A stretch of DNA of 45,000 nt from an uncultured Collinsella sp. (GTDB lineage Bacteria > Actinomycetota > Coriobacteriia > Coriobacteriales > Coriobacteriaceae): contig URBS01000003.1 in NCBI GenBank assembly GCA_900546085.1, positions 1 through 45,000 on the forward strand, written 5' to 3'. The notes below the pieces were generated by a model. The model had not been told where the DNA came from, made no database searches, and worked only from the letters and a program-made list of their open reading frames with translations. A program made the position numbers and the translations under genes. Of the stretch, positions 15,020 to 23,489 are shown piece by piece. Positions within the stretch are counted from its first letter, which is position 1. Each line of letters starts with the position of its first letter.

Positions 15020-15598
15020 ATGCCTGAGTCTTCTGTCCGTCCCCGTCGCATTGTCGTTGGCGTATCTGGTGCCAGCGGCGCTGCGCTGGGCCTCGAGTGT
15101 CTCAAATGCCTGCGCCAGGCCGGCGCCGAATCGGCGCTTGTCGTCACGCGCGGGGGAGAGATCACCATCGAGCAGGAGCTCGGCATGACGCTCGACGAGT
15201 TTGCCACGCATGCCGATGTGGTCTACGACAACAAGAACATCGGCGCCGCCATTGCAAGCGGCACCTATCCGGTCGATGGCATGATCGTGGCGCCCTGCTC
15301 CATGAAGACGCTCGCCGGCATCGCGAGTGGTTACAGCGAAAACCTGTTGCTGCGTGCGGCCGACGTGCAGATGAAAGAGCAACGCCGTCTGGTACTCATG
15401 GTGCGCGAGACGCCCTTCAGTGCGATCCATGTCGACAACATGGCGCGCCTGGCGCGTGTGCCGGGTGTCATGCTCATGCCGCCCATGCTCACGTTTTACA
15501 ACGGCCCCGCCACGCTCGACGATGCGGTGCATCACATCGCCGCCAAGGCGCTCGAGGCCGTCGGCGTGTCATGTGCAAACTATAAGCGCTGGTCATAG
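15020..15598 (+). CDS. ubiX: UbiX flavin prenyltransferase
   Basis: This 192-residue protein has the Rossmann-type start IVVGVSGASGAALGLECL and the family signature APCSMKTLAGIASGYSENLL, followed by RAADVQMKEQ and RETPFSAIH. The enzyme attaches a dimethylallyl group from DMAP or DMAPP to reduced FMN and forms the fourth ring of prenyl-FMN, the cofactor of UbiD. The start at 15020 follows AAGGAG. It is directly downstream of ubiD, presumably in one transcript, and a terminator follows it. With the IPP isomerase-like domain at the head of the cluster, both the prenyl donor and its use are represented in the same locus. Confidence 0.94.
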   Translation: MPESSVRPRRIVVGVSGASGAALGLECLKCLRQAGAESALVVTRGGEITIEQELGMTLDEFATHADVVYDNKNIGAAIASGTYPVDGMIVAPCSMKTLAGIASGYSENLLLRAADVQMKEQRRLVLMVRETPFSAIHVDNMARLARVPGVMLMPPMLTFYNGPATLDDAVHHIAAKALEAVGVSCANYKRWS

Positions 15599-15631
15599 GC
15601 GCATTTAGGGTAGGATACGAGGAGTGTTTGA

Positions 15632-15661
15632 GCCCGCTGCCCCTGTGGGCGGCGGGCTTTT
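15632..15661 (+). terminator. Terminator after ubiX
   Basis: GCCCGC (15632-15637) pairs with GCGGGC (15652-15657), with an inner GC-rich extension, and T4 follows (15658-15661). It lies 33 bases after the ubiX stop and just before the merR ribosome binding site. Confidence 0.7.
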
Positions 15662-15689
15662 CGCGTCAAAGGATGTGTCGGGAGGACCT

Positions 15690-16559
15690 ATGCAGACGGG
15701 TATGTATGCGATTAGCGAGATGGCGAGCTTGTTTAACGTTTCGCGTCAAACGCTCATCTACTACGACAAGATCGGCCTGTTTAAGCCCGCCGTGGTTAAC
15801 GAAAAAGGCTACCGTTTCTATTCGCCCACGCAGATCCCGCTCATGCGTCTGATCTGCATGCTGCGCGACCTAGGGCTCGAACTCGACGAGATTGACCGCC
15901 TGACCTCGACGTTCGACATTGGCGAGATGACCGATCACCTGCGCTCGCGGGTTCAGGCGCTCGATGGGCAGATTGCCGGGCTCAAAGCCGAGCGTGCGAG
16001 CGTGCAGGAGCGACTGAGCTTTTACGACGAGGCGGTTTATTGGCGCGAGCGCGAGGGCAAACCGGAGCTCAAGCAGTTTGAGCGTCGCTACGTGGTCTTT
16101 GAGGAGTTTCCGGGCGATATCGAGCGTGGCCGCTCGATGCTTCACCCCACACTCATGCGGGCGATTTTGCGCATGCGTGCGTTGACGGGCACGCGCCCCA
16201 TGCGTGGCTGGGGCGCCATGCTGCGTCGCGAGGCGCTGCATTCCGACGACCCCATTGCCGGTGCCGGCTCCTTTGCCGTGCTGCCGCGCGGTGCCGAGGA
16301 ACTGCTGCCGAGCGATCCCGCCGAGCTGGCAAAGATCGGCATCGAAGTGCTGCCCGAGGGCACGTATCTGTGCATGAGCCGCTGGGGTATGCCGTACGAG
16401 CCCGAGGGCATCCGCGCCGTCGTGGCCTGCATGGACAGGCACGCGCTCCGGCCCATCGGCAACGCTTTCGACTTTTGCTACCTCGATACCACGAGCTACG
16501 ACGAGTCCCACCAAGAGGACTTCTGCTGCATCCAAATCCCCGTCGCCCTCCAGATGTGA
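15690..16559 (+). CDS. MerR-family regulator with GyrI-like effector domain
   Basis: This 289-residue protein has an N-terminal MerR helix-turn-helix (MYAISEMASLFNVSRQTLIYYDKIGLFKPA), a coiled-coil dimerisation helix around residues 85-125, and a C-terminal domain of about 150 residues that fits the GyrI-like/BmrR-type ligand-binding fold. Such proteins respond to hydrophobic or cationic compounds and typically activate promoters with long spacers. The ATG at 15690 follows GGGAGGA; the frame is open 22 codons further up, across the terminator, without a start signal. It follows the UbiD cluster on the same strand but is separated by a terminator, so regulation of the decarboxylase genes is only a possibility. 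Confidence 0.87.
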   Translation: MQTGMYAISEMASLFNVSRQTLIYYDKIGLFKPAVVNEKGYRFYSPTQIPLMRLICMLRDLGLELDEIDRLTSTFDIGEMTDHLRSRVQALDGQIAGLKAERASVQERLSFYDEAVYWREREGKPELKQFERRYVVFEEFPGDIERGRSMLHPTLMRAILRMRALTGTRPMRGWGAMLRREALHSDDPIAGAGSFAVLPRGAEELLPSDPAELAKIGIEVLPEGTYLCMSRWGMPYEPEGIRAVVACMDRHALRPIGNAFDFCYLDTTSYDESHQEDFCCIQIPVALQM

Positions 16560-16584
16560 CAAGAGGACAGTCCCTTTGTCACAT
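16554..16584. repeat. Hairpin over the merR stop codon
   Basis: ATGTGACAAGAGG (16554-16566) pairs with CCCTTTGTCACAT (16572-16584) around ACAGT, with a small mismatch. The TGA stop (16557-16559) is inside the left arm. Compared with the 8671 hairpin, a C-G pair has become T-A, keeping the stem. Confidence 0.65.
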
Positions 16585-16604
16585 TCGCGGCATGGCTGCC
16601 GCCC

Positions 16605-16670
16605 AAACCGTCACAACATTCGATGAAAATCTCGAAAACGAGGAAAAGCGTCGAATGTTGTGATGGTTTT
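16605..16670 (+). terminator. 19-bp hairpin repeat (copy 2), likely terminator
   Basis: AAACCGTCACAACATTCGA (16605-16623) pairs with 16651-16669; the single difference from copy 1 changes a G-C pair to a G-U-compatible pair. The inner stem CTCG-AAAA-CGAG (16631-16642) is kept. TTTT follows (16667-16670). Copy 1 is at 11677-11741. Confidence 0.7.
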
Positions 16671-16754
16671 CCTATCTGTGCCGGCGAGCCGCCGTGCCGT
16701 CTGGGGGTATAAGGCTAGCAAGTGTTTATTTGCGAGGCCAAGGGGGCGCCCCGT

Positions 16755-17630
16755 ATGGATATCGATAGCTTTGAATGGTGGTACAGCGAGGGCGAGGCTC
16801 CGGATGAGGTGTGGGACGAGCCCTTGCCAAGTGATGAGTTGAGCGACGGGACCGATGTGGACTCCGATGCTGGCGATGCGCTTGACTCGGATGCCGATTC
16901 CGACCCCGCCGAGCCCCTGACCTTCGAGCAAGCCTGGGCCCAGGCCGAGGCCGACGAGGCAAAGGCCGATGCCACGGCCACGCTGGGTGAGCCAGCCGAC
17001 ATGTCCATCTCGCCGGCCAAGACCCCGCAGCCGCGCCACACCATCGACCCCGGCAGCACGGCATCCTTCAGCATACTCGACGTGCCCGCGCAGGGTGCCC
17101 AGGCGCCCGCCCCCACGCGTCGCCCCGACCTGGCTCGCGAGGAAGACGCGGGCCGCCGCTCCCCGCTCGGCCCCATCCTCATCGCCTTCATGGCCGGCGT
17201 CATCGCTTGCTCGGCGATCGGAAATGTCTGGAGCCATGTGGAGCAACAGCGCAAAGATGCCGCCAAGGTCGAGATGTCTGTCGAACAATCGCTCAGCCGC
17301 ACGCGCTCGGTACATGTGTCGGTCGAGGTCAAGGACGGCGCGACGTGGGACACCGCCCGCGGCGACAGCCAGATGCTCATCCACATCGTGGGCCGCACAC
17401 TCAGGGGGCAGGCGATTGACGAGTATCAGTATGTCAATTCCGAAGGTGACGGTATCGAGCTCAAGCCCGGCGACTACGAGCTCACGGTTGATGAGCCGCC
17501 CGTCGCCACCGACGGCACGCGTTACCGCGCCTCAAAGCGCATGGTTCCCGTGAGCTTTAACTCGCAGGCGCCCGATACGGTCGACAGTACGCCGCAGGGC
17601 GGGTTCGACCTTTACGCAATCGCTCAATAA
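16755..17630 (+). CDS. Single-pass membrane protein of unknown function
   Basis: I do not recognise this 291-residue protein. Residues 1-135 are strongly acidic and rich in Asp, Ala, Glu and Pro, probably disordered and cytoplasmic. One hydrophobic segment (LGPILIAFMAGVIACSAIGN) around residues 139-158 is preceded by Arg residues, which predicts an N-in, C-out anchor. The extracytoplasmic part (about 130 residues) contains short beta-rich stretches (SVHVSVEVKDGATW, GDYELTVDEPPVA) that could form an immunoglobulin-like or Cna-B-like sandwich. The ATG at 16755 follows AAGGGGG. It sits between a terminator-like repeat and an epimerase gene, with no informative operon context. Confidence 0.65.
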   Translation: MDIDSFEWWYSEGEAPDEVWDEPLPSDELSDGTDVDSDAGDALDSDADSDPAEPLTFEQAWAQAEADEAKADATATLGEPADMSISPAKTPQPRHTIDPGSTASFSILDVPAQGAQAPAPTRRPDLAREEDAGRRSPLGPILIAFMAGVIACSAIGNVWSHVEQQRKDAAKVEMSVEQSLSRTRSVHVSVEVKDGATWDTARGDSQMLIHIVGRTLRGQAIDEYQYVNSEGDGIELKPGDYELTVDEPPVATDGTRYRASKRMVPVSFNSQAPDTVDSTPQGGFDLYAIAQ

Positions 17631-17709
17631 CTGCGCCTGTCGCTTCTCCTTGCCGTCAAGAGTGGGACAATAGCCCTCGACACTATTGTTTACTTTTGGA
17701 GGAAGTAAC

Positions 17710-18603
17710 ATGTCCACCGTCACTACCATCAAGCGCGGCGGCCTCACCGCGGCCATCGATTCCATGGGTGCCCAGCTCACGAGCCTTGCCCTCAACGGCA
17801 ACGAGTATCTGTGGCAGGGCGACCCCGCCTTTTGGGGCAAGCATGCGCCGATTCTGTTCCCCATCGTGGGATCGCTGCGCAACAACACGGCAACGTCTGC
17901 GGCCGGCACCTGCGAGATGCCGCGCCACGGACTCGCGCGCATCGTCGAGCACAAGCTGGTCGAGGTCTCTGAGGACGGCTCGTCTGTCACCTACGAGATC
18001 ACTGACACGCCTGAGTCGCTCAAGGCCTTCCCGTTCCACTTTAAGCTCAACATGACCTATGCTCTGACCGGCGACGCCACGCTCACGCAGACCTTTACCG
18101 TCACCAACACCGGCGACGTGGACCTGCCGTTCTCGGTGGGCGGCCACCCTGCATTTAACGTGCCCGCCCCCGGTGCCGAGGACGAGGCATTCGAGGATTA
18201 CGAGCTGGCGTTTACCGAGGCTTGGACCAACGAGGCTCCCATCATCACGCCCGATGGCCTCATGACGTTTGAGGGTAGCTACAAGGCGCCCGATAACTCT
18301 GACGTGCTGCCCATCACGCACCGCAGCTTCGATAACGATGCCATCATGTTCACCGATACCCCGGGTTCCACGCTCACGCTGCGCGGCCGCAAGTCGGGCC
18401 ACGGCGTCAAGATCGACTTTGAGGGCTTTAAGTACATTGGCGTGTGGTCTGCCGCCAACGATGCTCCGTTTGTGGCGCTCGAGCCTTGGACCGGTCACAC
18501 CACCATGGACACCGAGGACGACGTCTTTGAGCACAAGGTCAACACCATTACGCTGGCGCCGGGTGCTACCGACACCCGTTCCTTTAGCGTCACCCTGCTC
18601 TAG
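17710..18603 (+). CDS. Aldose 1-epimerase family protein (LacX-like)
   Basis: This 297-residue protein belongs to the galactose mutarotase-like superfamily. It contains GNEYLWQGDPAFWGKHAPIL near residue 34, the RHGLAR segment near residue 79 and SVGGHPAFN near residue 145, carrying the His expected in the active site. The LacX/YeaD-like branch interconverts anomers of sugars or sugar phosphates; the exact substrate is unknown. The start at 17710 follows GGAGGAAG. It is a single-gene unit and its stop codon abuts the first copy of the structured repeat family described below. Confidence 0.88.
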   Translation: MSTVTTIKRGGLTAAIDSMGAQLTSLALNGNEYLWQGDPAFWGKHAPILFPIVGSLRNNTATSAAGTCEMPRHGLARIVEHKLVEVSEDGSSVTYEITDTPESLKAFPFHFKLNMTYALTGDATLTQTFTVTNTGDVDLPFSVGGHPAFNVPAPGAEDEAFEDYELAFTEAWTNEAPIITPDGLMTFEGSYKAPDNSDVLPITHRSFDNDAIMFTDTPGSTLTLRGRKSGHGVKIDFEGFKYIGVWSAANDAPFVALEPWTGHTTMDTEDDVFEHKVNTITLAPGATDTRSFSVTLL

Positions 18604-18717
18604 AGGTTCCTCCGTTCTAACGAACGGCGGACTGGTCGACGCTGCGCGCCACCCAGAGCGACAATTTGTCATTCAAAAGGCAAGGCATGACCAGAAGGTC
18701 TATGCCTTGCCTTTTTT
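18604..18717 (+). repeat. Structured stop-adjacent repeat, copy A (3' end missing)
   Basis: Directly after the epimerase stop, CCGTTC-TAAC-GAACGG forms hairpin I. Conserved TCGACGCTGC follows, then the left outer arm CCAGAGCG (18653-18660). Hairpin II spans 18675-18715 (AAAAGGCAAGGCAT, GACC-AGAA-GGTC with one bulged T, ATGCCTTGCCTTTT) and ends in T6. The right outer arm and 3' box seen in copies B and C are absent. The rest of the gap (18718-18860) holds only a weak promoter candidate, TTGCGG (18806-18811) and TATTGT (18827-18832). Confidence 0.75.
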
Positions 18718-18860
18718 ATGCCAAGCGGTGCATGGGGGGCAGGCTACTTTGCGCCAATTGTCCTCGCGTGTCTATTAATTTTTCGCGCACATGCCGCGCT
18801 GCTGGTTGCGGGCGTATATCCTGTCTTATTGTCAGTAAAGCAAAATAGGGAAGGCACCAG

Positions 18861-19787
18861 ATGCAACCTCGACTACAGCGCGACGCGCAGGCCCAGCCGG
18901 TGTGCAGTCGTCGCATCTTCCTGGGTAGCGCTCTCGCTGCGAGTGCTTCCGTCGTCGCCGGCGCGCTTGCCGGCTGCCAGCGCCCGTCCACGCTCAAGGT
19001 GGTCCAGACCACCACGGGCGGCGGTCGCGACGACCTATCCGATTCCGTGATCGGCAAGGACAAGATCCGTATTGGCATGGAGGCGGCCTACGCCCCATAC
19101 AACTGGCAGGTCTCCGAGGCCAGCGAGTACACCATCCCCATCGACAACGTGCAGGGCGCTTACGCCGACGGCTACGACGTGCAGATCGCCAAGATTGTCT
19201 GCAAGGCCCTCGGCGGCGAGCCCGTTGCCGTCAAGCAGAGCTTCTCGGGCCTCATTGATTCGCTCAACAACGGCCAGATCGACCTTATCATCGCCGGCAT
19301 GAGCGCCACGCCCGAGCGCGAGGAGTCCGTCGGCTTTTCCGATCCGTACTTTATCGGCTACTTTGGCCTGTTCGTAAAAGAGGGCTCGCCCTACCAGAAC
19401 GCCACCAAGCTCAGCGACTTCAGTGGTGCCACGGTGCTCGGCCAAAAGGACACCATGCTCGATACCGTCATCGACGAGATCCCGGGCGTTGTCCACAAGA
19501 ACCCGGTCGATTCGGTTCCCACGGTGTTTTCGAACCTGCTGCAGGGCACCTGCGACGCCGTGACCTACAATACCGAGAACGAGAAGGGCTATATGGCCCA
19601 AAATCCCGGTATCGTCCCCATTCATTTTGCCGAGGGCGAGGGCTTTAAGCAGGAGGTCGCGGCAAACGTCGGCTGCCGCAAGGGCTCGGACAAGCTGCTT
19701 AAGCTTATCGACAAGACACTCAAGGGCATTAGCCAAGAGGAGCGCGACCAAATGTGGGACGCGTGCCTCGATCGTCAGCCGGCATAG
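18861..19787 (+). CDS. Polar amino-acid ABC transporter, substrate-binding lipoprotein
   Basis: This 308-residue protein starts with a signal peptide containing SRRIFLGS, a twin-arginine motif, and ending in the lipobox LAGC with Cys39 as the lipidation site. The mature part is a family 3 solute-binding protein (GYDVQIAKIVCKALGG, NNGQIDLIIAGMSATPEREE, FSDPYF). It should capture a polar amino acid outside the membrane and hand it to the permease encoded next. The start at 18861 follows GGGAAGG. Permease and ATPase genes follow at 9 and 22 bases. The ligand is uncertain. Use of the Tat path for a solute-binding lipoprotein is seen in actinobacteria. Confidence 0.92.
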   Translation: MQPRLQRDAQAQPVCSRRIFLGSALAASASVVAGALAGCQRPSTLKVVQTTTGGGRDDLSDSVIGKDKIRIGMEAAYAPYNWQVSEASEYTIPIDNVQGAYADGYDVQIAKIVCKALGGEPVAVKQSFSGLIDSLNNGQIDLIIAGMSATPEREESVGFSDPYFIGYFGLFVKEGSPYQNATKLSDFSGATVLGQKDTMLDTVIDEIPGVVHKNPVDSVPTVFSNLLQGTCDAVTYNTENEKGYMAQNPGIVPIHFAEGEGFKQEVAANVGCRKGSDKLLKLIDKTLKGISQEERDQMWDACLDRQPA

Positions 19788-19796
19788 GGAGGCAGC

Positions 19797-20945
19797 ATGA
19801 AAACCATCAATCGTCTGGCCTCCTTTACCAAGGCCGACCACCGTTATGTGTACCTGGGCACGAGCGTCATCGCGGCGCTCGGCCTGGTGTTTAGCCAACG
19901 CAACCCCACGCCGCTGAGCTTCTTGGCGCCTACGGGCGTGTTCCAAGACTGCCTCTGGGCAATCCTTTGGGCCTGGCTCGTCGTGTCGGCGGCGGCGCTC
20001 GTCACCAAACTCATGCACTGGAATGACTATCGCGAAACGTCGCCGTTTGCTTCCGAGCGCTTTCGTCGCGGCGCGCGCCTGGGCAGCTATGTCGTGGTCA
20101 CCATTGCGGCGATCTTCTTTATCGACCGTTGCGTCATGTCGTTTATCGACCTGGTGCGGGTGAGCATTGTCTCGGACTCCAACCCCAGCGACTTTTTGTC
20201 GAGTCTGGTCTACATGACCTACAAGAGCGGGGACTTCTTTATCCGCGGTATCGAGATCACCATCGCGCTTGCGATCTTCGGCACCGTCATCGCCTTTTTC
20301 CTGGCGCTGCTCTTTGTGTTCCTGCGTATTCAGACCTTCGATCGCGTGGACAACGACTTGGTGCGCTTCTTTAAGAGCGTCGGCCGTGGCTTTGCGACCA
20401 TCTACTCCACCATCGTGCGCGGCACGCCCATGATGGTCCAGGGCCTGCTCATCTATTACGCGGGCTTCACCGTTTTGCGCGGCATGGGCTTCGAGACCGC
20501 CCAGGCCAACCAAATCTGGAGTACCTTCACTGCCGGCCTCGTCACCATCTCGCTCAACTCTACCGCCTACATGATGGAGGTCCTGCGCGGCGGCATCGAG
20601 TCCATCGACCCCGGTCAGGCCGAGGCGGCGCGTTCGCTGGGTCTTTCGCAGTGGCAGGCCATGCGCAAGGTTGTGTTCCCCCAGGGTATTAAAAACGCGA
20701 TTCCGGCGCTCACCAACGAGCTCATCATCAACATCAAGGACTCGTCGGTGCTTTCGGTCATCGGCGTGTTCGACCTCATGTACGCCACCACCACCGTCGC
20801 CGGCGTGTACTACCGCCAGATGGAGGTCTACTGCGTGGCGCTCGTGGTTTACCTGATCCTGACGCTCGTGGCGAGCCGCCTGCTCGAGGCCTTTGGCAAA
20901 AAGCTGGGCGCTGAGGCCCCGGCCACGCTGCCCAGCTCCAACTAG
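19797..20945 (+). CDS. Polar amino-acid ABC transporter permease (HisM/GlnP type) with N-terminal extension
   Basis: This 382-residue protein is longer than the usual ~220-residue permease. The extra ~130 N-terminal residues contain about three additional predicted membrane helices. The conserved C-terminal domain has the EAA loop (EAARSLGLSQWQAMRKVVFP) that contacts the ATPase, and the family segments IVRGTPMMVQGLLIYY and NSTAYMMEVLRGGI. The start at 19797 follows GGGAGG. It lies between its binding protein and ATPase in one operon. A single permease gene implies a homodimeric membrane channel. Confidence 0.92.
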   Translation: MKTINRLASFTKADHRYVYLGTSVIAALGLVFSQRNPTPLSFLAPTGVFQDCLWAILWAWLVVSAAALVTKLMHWNDYRETSPFASERFRRGARLGSYVVVTIAAIFFIDRCVMSFIDLVRVSIVSDSNPSDFLSSLVYMTYKSGDFFIRGIEITIALAIFGTVIAFFLALLFVFLRIQTFDRVDNDLVRFFKSVGRGFATIYSTIVRGTPMMVQGLLIYYAGFTVLRGMGFETAQANQIWSTFTAGLVTISLNSTAYMMEVLRGGIESIDPGQAEAARSLGLSQWQAMRKVVFPQGIKNAIPALTNELIINIKDSSVLSVIGVFDLMYATTTVAGVYYRQMEVYCVALVVYLILTLVASRLLEAFGKKLGAEAPATLPSSN

Positions 20946-20967
20946 GCTCAAGACGAGGAGAATCATC

Positions 20968-21753
20968 ATGGCAGATACCGCCACTACCGGCACCGCGGCC
21001 GCCGCACAGACCAATGAGCCGCTCATCCGCGTCGAGGGCCTGCGCAAGAGCTTTGGCTCGCTCGAGGTGCTTAAGGGCATCGACCTCGCTGTCAATCCCG
21101 GCGAGGTCGTCACCATTATCGGCGCCTCGGGCTCGGGCAAGTCGACCTTCCTGCGCTGCCTCAACCTGCTCGAGACCCCGGACGCGGGCCACATCTGGTT
21201 CCACGGCCAGGACCTTACGGCCGAGCGCTGCAATATCAACAAGCTGCGCGAGGACATCGGCATGGTGTTCCAGGGCTTTAACCTGTTCAACAACATGGAT
21301 GTGCTCGACAACTGCACGCTCGCGCCCGTCACGCTCAAAAAGATGGGCAAGGCCGAGGCCGAGAAGGTCGCAATGGAGCATCTGACGAGCGTGGGGCTCG
21401 AAAAGTTCGCGCACGCCGCCGTGGGTCGCCTGTCCGGTGGCCAAAAGCAGCGCGTGGCCATCGCCCGCGCCCTGTGCATGAGTCCGCAGATCATGCTGTT
21501 CGACGAGCCGACTTCGGCACTCGACCCCGAGATCGTGGGCGAGGTGCTCGAGGTCATGCGCAAGCTCGCGGCCGACGGCATGACCATGGTTGTCGTCACG
21601 CACGAGATGGCCTTTGCCCGCACGGTGTCCGACCGCGTGGTCTTTATGGACAAGGGCGTGGTGCTCGAGGACGCCGCGCCGGCCGAGCTCTTCGGCAACC
21701 CCAAACATCAGCGCACTCGCGAGTTCCTCTCGCGCTATCTCGAGGACAAATAA
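20968..21753 (+). CDS. Polar amino-acid ABC transporter ATP-binding protein (GlnQ type)
   Basis: This 261-residue ATPase has Walker A GASGSGKS (residues 52-59), Q-loop VFQGFNLF, signature LSGGQKQR and Walker B IMLFDEPTSALDPE with the catalytic Glu. The first ~17 residues are an Ala/Thr-rich extension. It powers the importer formed with the two upstream genes. The ATG at 20968 follows GAGGAGA. The stop is followed by a GC-rich hairpin. Length and motifs match the HisP/GlnQ family. Confidence 0.94.
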   Translation: MADTATTGTAAAAQTNEPLIRVEGLRKSFGSLEVLKGIDLAVNPGEVVTIIGASGSGKSTFLRCLNLLETPDAGHIWFHGQDLTAERCNINKLREDIGMVFQGFNLFNNMDVLDNCTLAPVTLKKMGKAEAEKVAMEHLTSVGLEKFAHAAVGRLSGGQKQRVAIARALCMSPQIMLFDEPTSALDPEIVGEVLEVMRKLAADGMTMVVVTHEMAFARTVSDRVVFMDKGVVLEDAAPAELFGNPKHQRTREFLSRYLEDK

Positions 21754-21776
21754 CCGATCGCAAACGCTTATGTGGC

Positions 21777-21801
21777 AGGGCCGCTCCGGTGGGGCGGCCC
21801 T
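21777..21801 (+). terminator. GC hairpin between the importer operon and the M20 peptidase gene
   Basis: AGGGCCGC (21777-21784) pairs with GCGGCCCT (21794-21801). No T-run follows, so it may be a weak terminator or an mRNA-stabilising stem, and the peptidase gene could be read from the importer promoter. Confidence 0.45.
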
Positions 21802-21825
21802 CGTCATCACAATCGAAAGGATGTC

Positions 21826-23241
21826 ATGGCCGAGGTTTGGCGCTTCTTTGCGCATGAGGACGATTTTGCCGATATGGACGAGGCCGGCGCGTGCGAGCGC
21901 TTGGGTCGCGTGCTGTCGTTTCCGACCATCTCGAGCATGGATGCCGAGGCGGTGGACTGGCAGCCCTTCGATGACCTGCGCGCCTATATGCAGCAGGCCT
22001 GGCCGCGCGTGTTTGCGGCGGGCGAGGTCGAGCTTATCGATCATTCGCTGCTGGTGACGCTTGGCGGTTCCGACCCCGCCCTCAAACCCGTCATGCTCAT
22101 GGGCCACATGGACGTGGTCCCCGTGGTGCCGGATACCGAGGCCGACTGGACACATGCCCCCTTTAGCGGGCACGTGGACGACACCTACATCTGGGGCCGC
22201 GGCGCGATCGACATGAAGAATCAGGTCGCAGGCATTCTCGAGGCGGTTGAGTATGCGCTGGCGCACGGCTGGGAGCACGAGCGCACCCTGCTGCTGGCTT
22301 TTGGCCAGGACGAGGAGACTACGCAGTACGGAGCAGGCGCCATCGGCCGTGCGCTCGAGGAACGCGGCATTGAGCTTGAGTACCTGATCGACGAGGGCGA
22401 CTACCGCATCGTTTCGGCTGCCGAGTACAGCGCGGGCGAGGGTTGGCTCATGCACGCCGATCTCGCGGAGAAGGGCTATGCCGACATTGTGCTCAAGACA
22501 AAGAGTGAGGGTGGACATTCTTCCAACCCCTACGGCGGCACGTCGCTCGAGGTGCTCAGTCGTGCCATTACCGCAATCTGCGATATCGAGTGGCCGACGC
22601 GCGTGACCGACTTGCTCGCCGCCCAGCTCGTCGAGTTGGGGCTCTACACGGCCGATGAAATTGCCGCCAACGGGGGCGCCATTGTCCGCGATTGCCTCGC
22701 CAGCAAGAAGCTCTATCCGCTGGTGACGACCACCTGCGCGCCCACGCAGATCGAGGGCGGCAGCACCGGCGCCAACGTAATGCCGCAGGATATGTGGGCC
22801 AATATCAACTTCCGCATACTCGAGGGCACGAGCGTGGCCGACGTTGTGGCGCGCTGCCGTGAGGCAGTTGCCGGGGCGGACCTTGCCGGTCGTGTCGAAG
22901 TGGAGCTGGGTCCCGGCAGCTCCGAACCCTCGCCGTCCCCGCGCATCGGTGGTCCCGGCCTCGAGGCGGTTCGCTCCATCGCCGCCCGCTATTTCCGTGA
23001 TCCAAAGGGGACGGAGGAAAACGGATCATTCGAGCCAGTGGCAATTGTGCCCTCGACCGTGATCGGTGCGACCGACGCTGCCAACTACCAGCGCATTTGC
23101 CCTGAGTGCATTCGCTTCTCGGCCTTTGTGGTCGACGATGACGAGTGTGATCGCGGCGTCCACGGCACCAACGAGCGCATCACCCGCCGCGCCTACCTCC
23201 AGGGCATCCGCTTCCTCGTTGCTCTACTCCAAACGCTCTAG
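21826..23241 (+). CDS. M20-family metallopeptidase (carboxypeptidase S/PM20D1-like)
   Basis: This 471-residue protein has the two-metal site of the M20 family. Supporting motifs are GHMDVVP (His ligand and catalytic Asp), WGRGAIDMK (bridging Asp), GQDEETTQYGAG (catalytic Glu and Glu ligand), a LIDEGD segment, and a late GVHGTNERI His ligand. A lid domain lies between. The order and spacing resemble the carboxypeptidase S/PM20D1 branch, which cleaves dipeptides, C-terminal residues or N-acyl amino acids. The ATG at 21826 follows GAAAGGA. It lies 72 bases after an amino-acid importer operon, so it may process imported peptides or amino-acid conjugates. Confidence 0.88.
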   Translation: MAEVWRFFAHEDDFADMDEAGACERLGRVLSFPTISSMDAEAVDWQPFDDLRAYMQQAWPRVFAAGEVELIDHSLLVTLGGSDPALKPVMLMGHMDVVPVVPDTEADWTHAPFSGHVDDTYIWGRGAIDMKNQVAGILEAVEYALAHGWEHERTLLLAFGQDEETTQYGAGAIGRALEERGIELEYLIDEGDYRIVSAAEYSAGEGWLMHADLAEKGYADIVLKTKSEGGHSSNPYGGTSLEVLSRAITAICDIEWPTRVTDLLAAQLVELGLYTADEIAANGGAIVRDCLASKKLYPLVTTTCAPTQIEGGSTGANVMPQDMWANINFRILEGTSVADVVARCREAVAGADLAGRVEVELGPGSSEPSPSPRIGGPGLEAVRSIAARYFRDPKGTEENGSFEPVAIVPSTVIGATDAANYQRICPECIRFSAFVVDDDECDRGVHGTNERITRRAYLQGIRFLVALLQTL

Positions 23242-23255
23242 CCAAAAGCAAGCCC

Positions 23256-23288
23256 TTGGTGCAATGGGGTCAGGATTGTTTGCACCAA
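23256..23288. repeat. Hairpin TTGGTGCAA / TTGCACCAA after the M20 peptidase gene
   Basis: A perfect 9-bp stem (23256-23264 with 23280-23288) surrounds a 15-base loop with GGGGTCAGG. It starts 15 bases after the stop codon and has no T-run. The rest of the gap to prfA (23289-23489) shows a weak GTATGGG/CCCATAC inverted repeat and a good ribosome binding site before prfA. Confidence 0.5.
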
Positions 23289-23489
23289 TCATTCCGTGCG
23301 GGTTATATGCAGGTTTGCCTGCGCACGCTATCATGTATGGGTTAGACCGCAACTATGTACCCCATACGCGAAGGGATGCGCATGTATCTGAAGATCGACA
23401 TGTTCTAGCCGGGCTTACCCCCGCAGTGGCGCCGCGCGCCCCATCAACTCTGCCGATTTTCACCTTCACGCATATAAAGGAGTCCCGCC

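Noticed and set aside
19035..21704. An open frame of almost 890 codons antisense to the amino-acid importer operon
   Set aside because: It mirrors the codon usage of three well-supported genes, has no ribosome binding site, and its translation is His/Arg/Asp/Val-rich without domains. Similar antisense frames over the exporter, ubiD, atpD and the transporter were dropped for the same reason.
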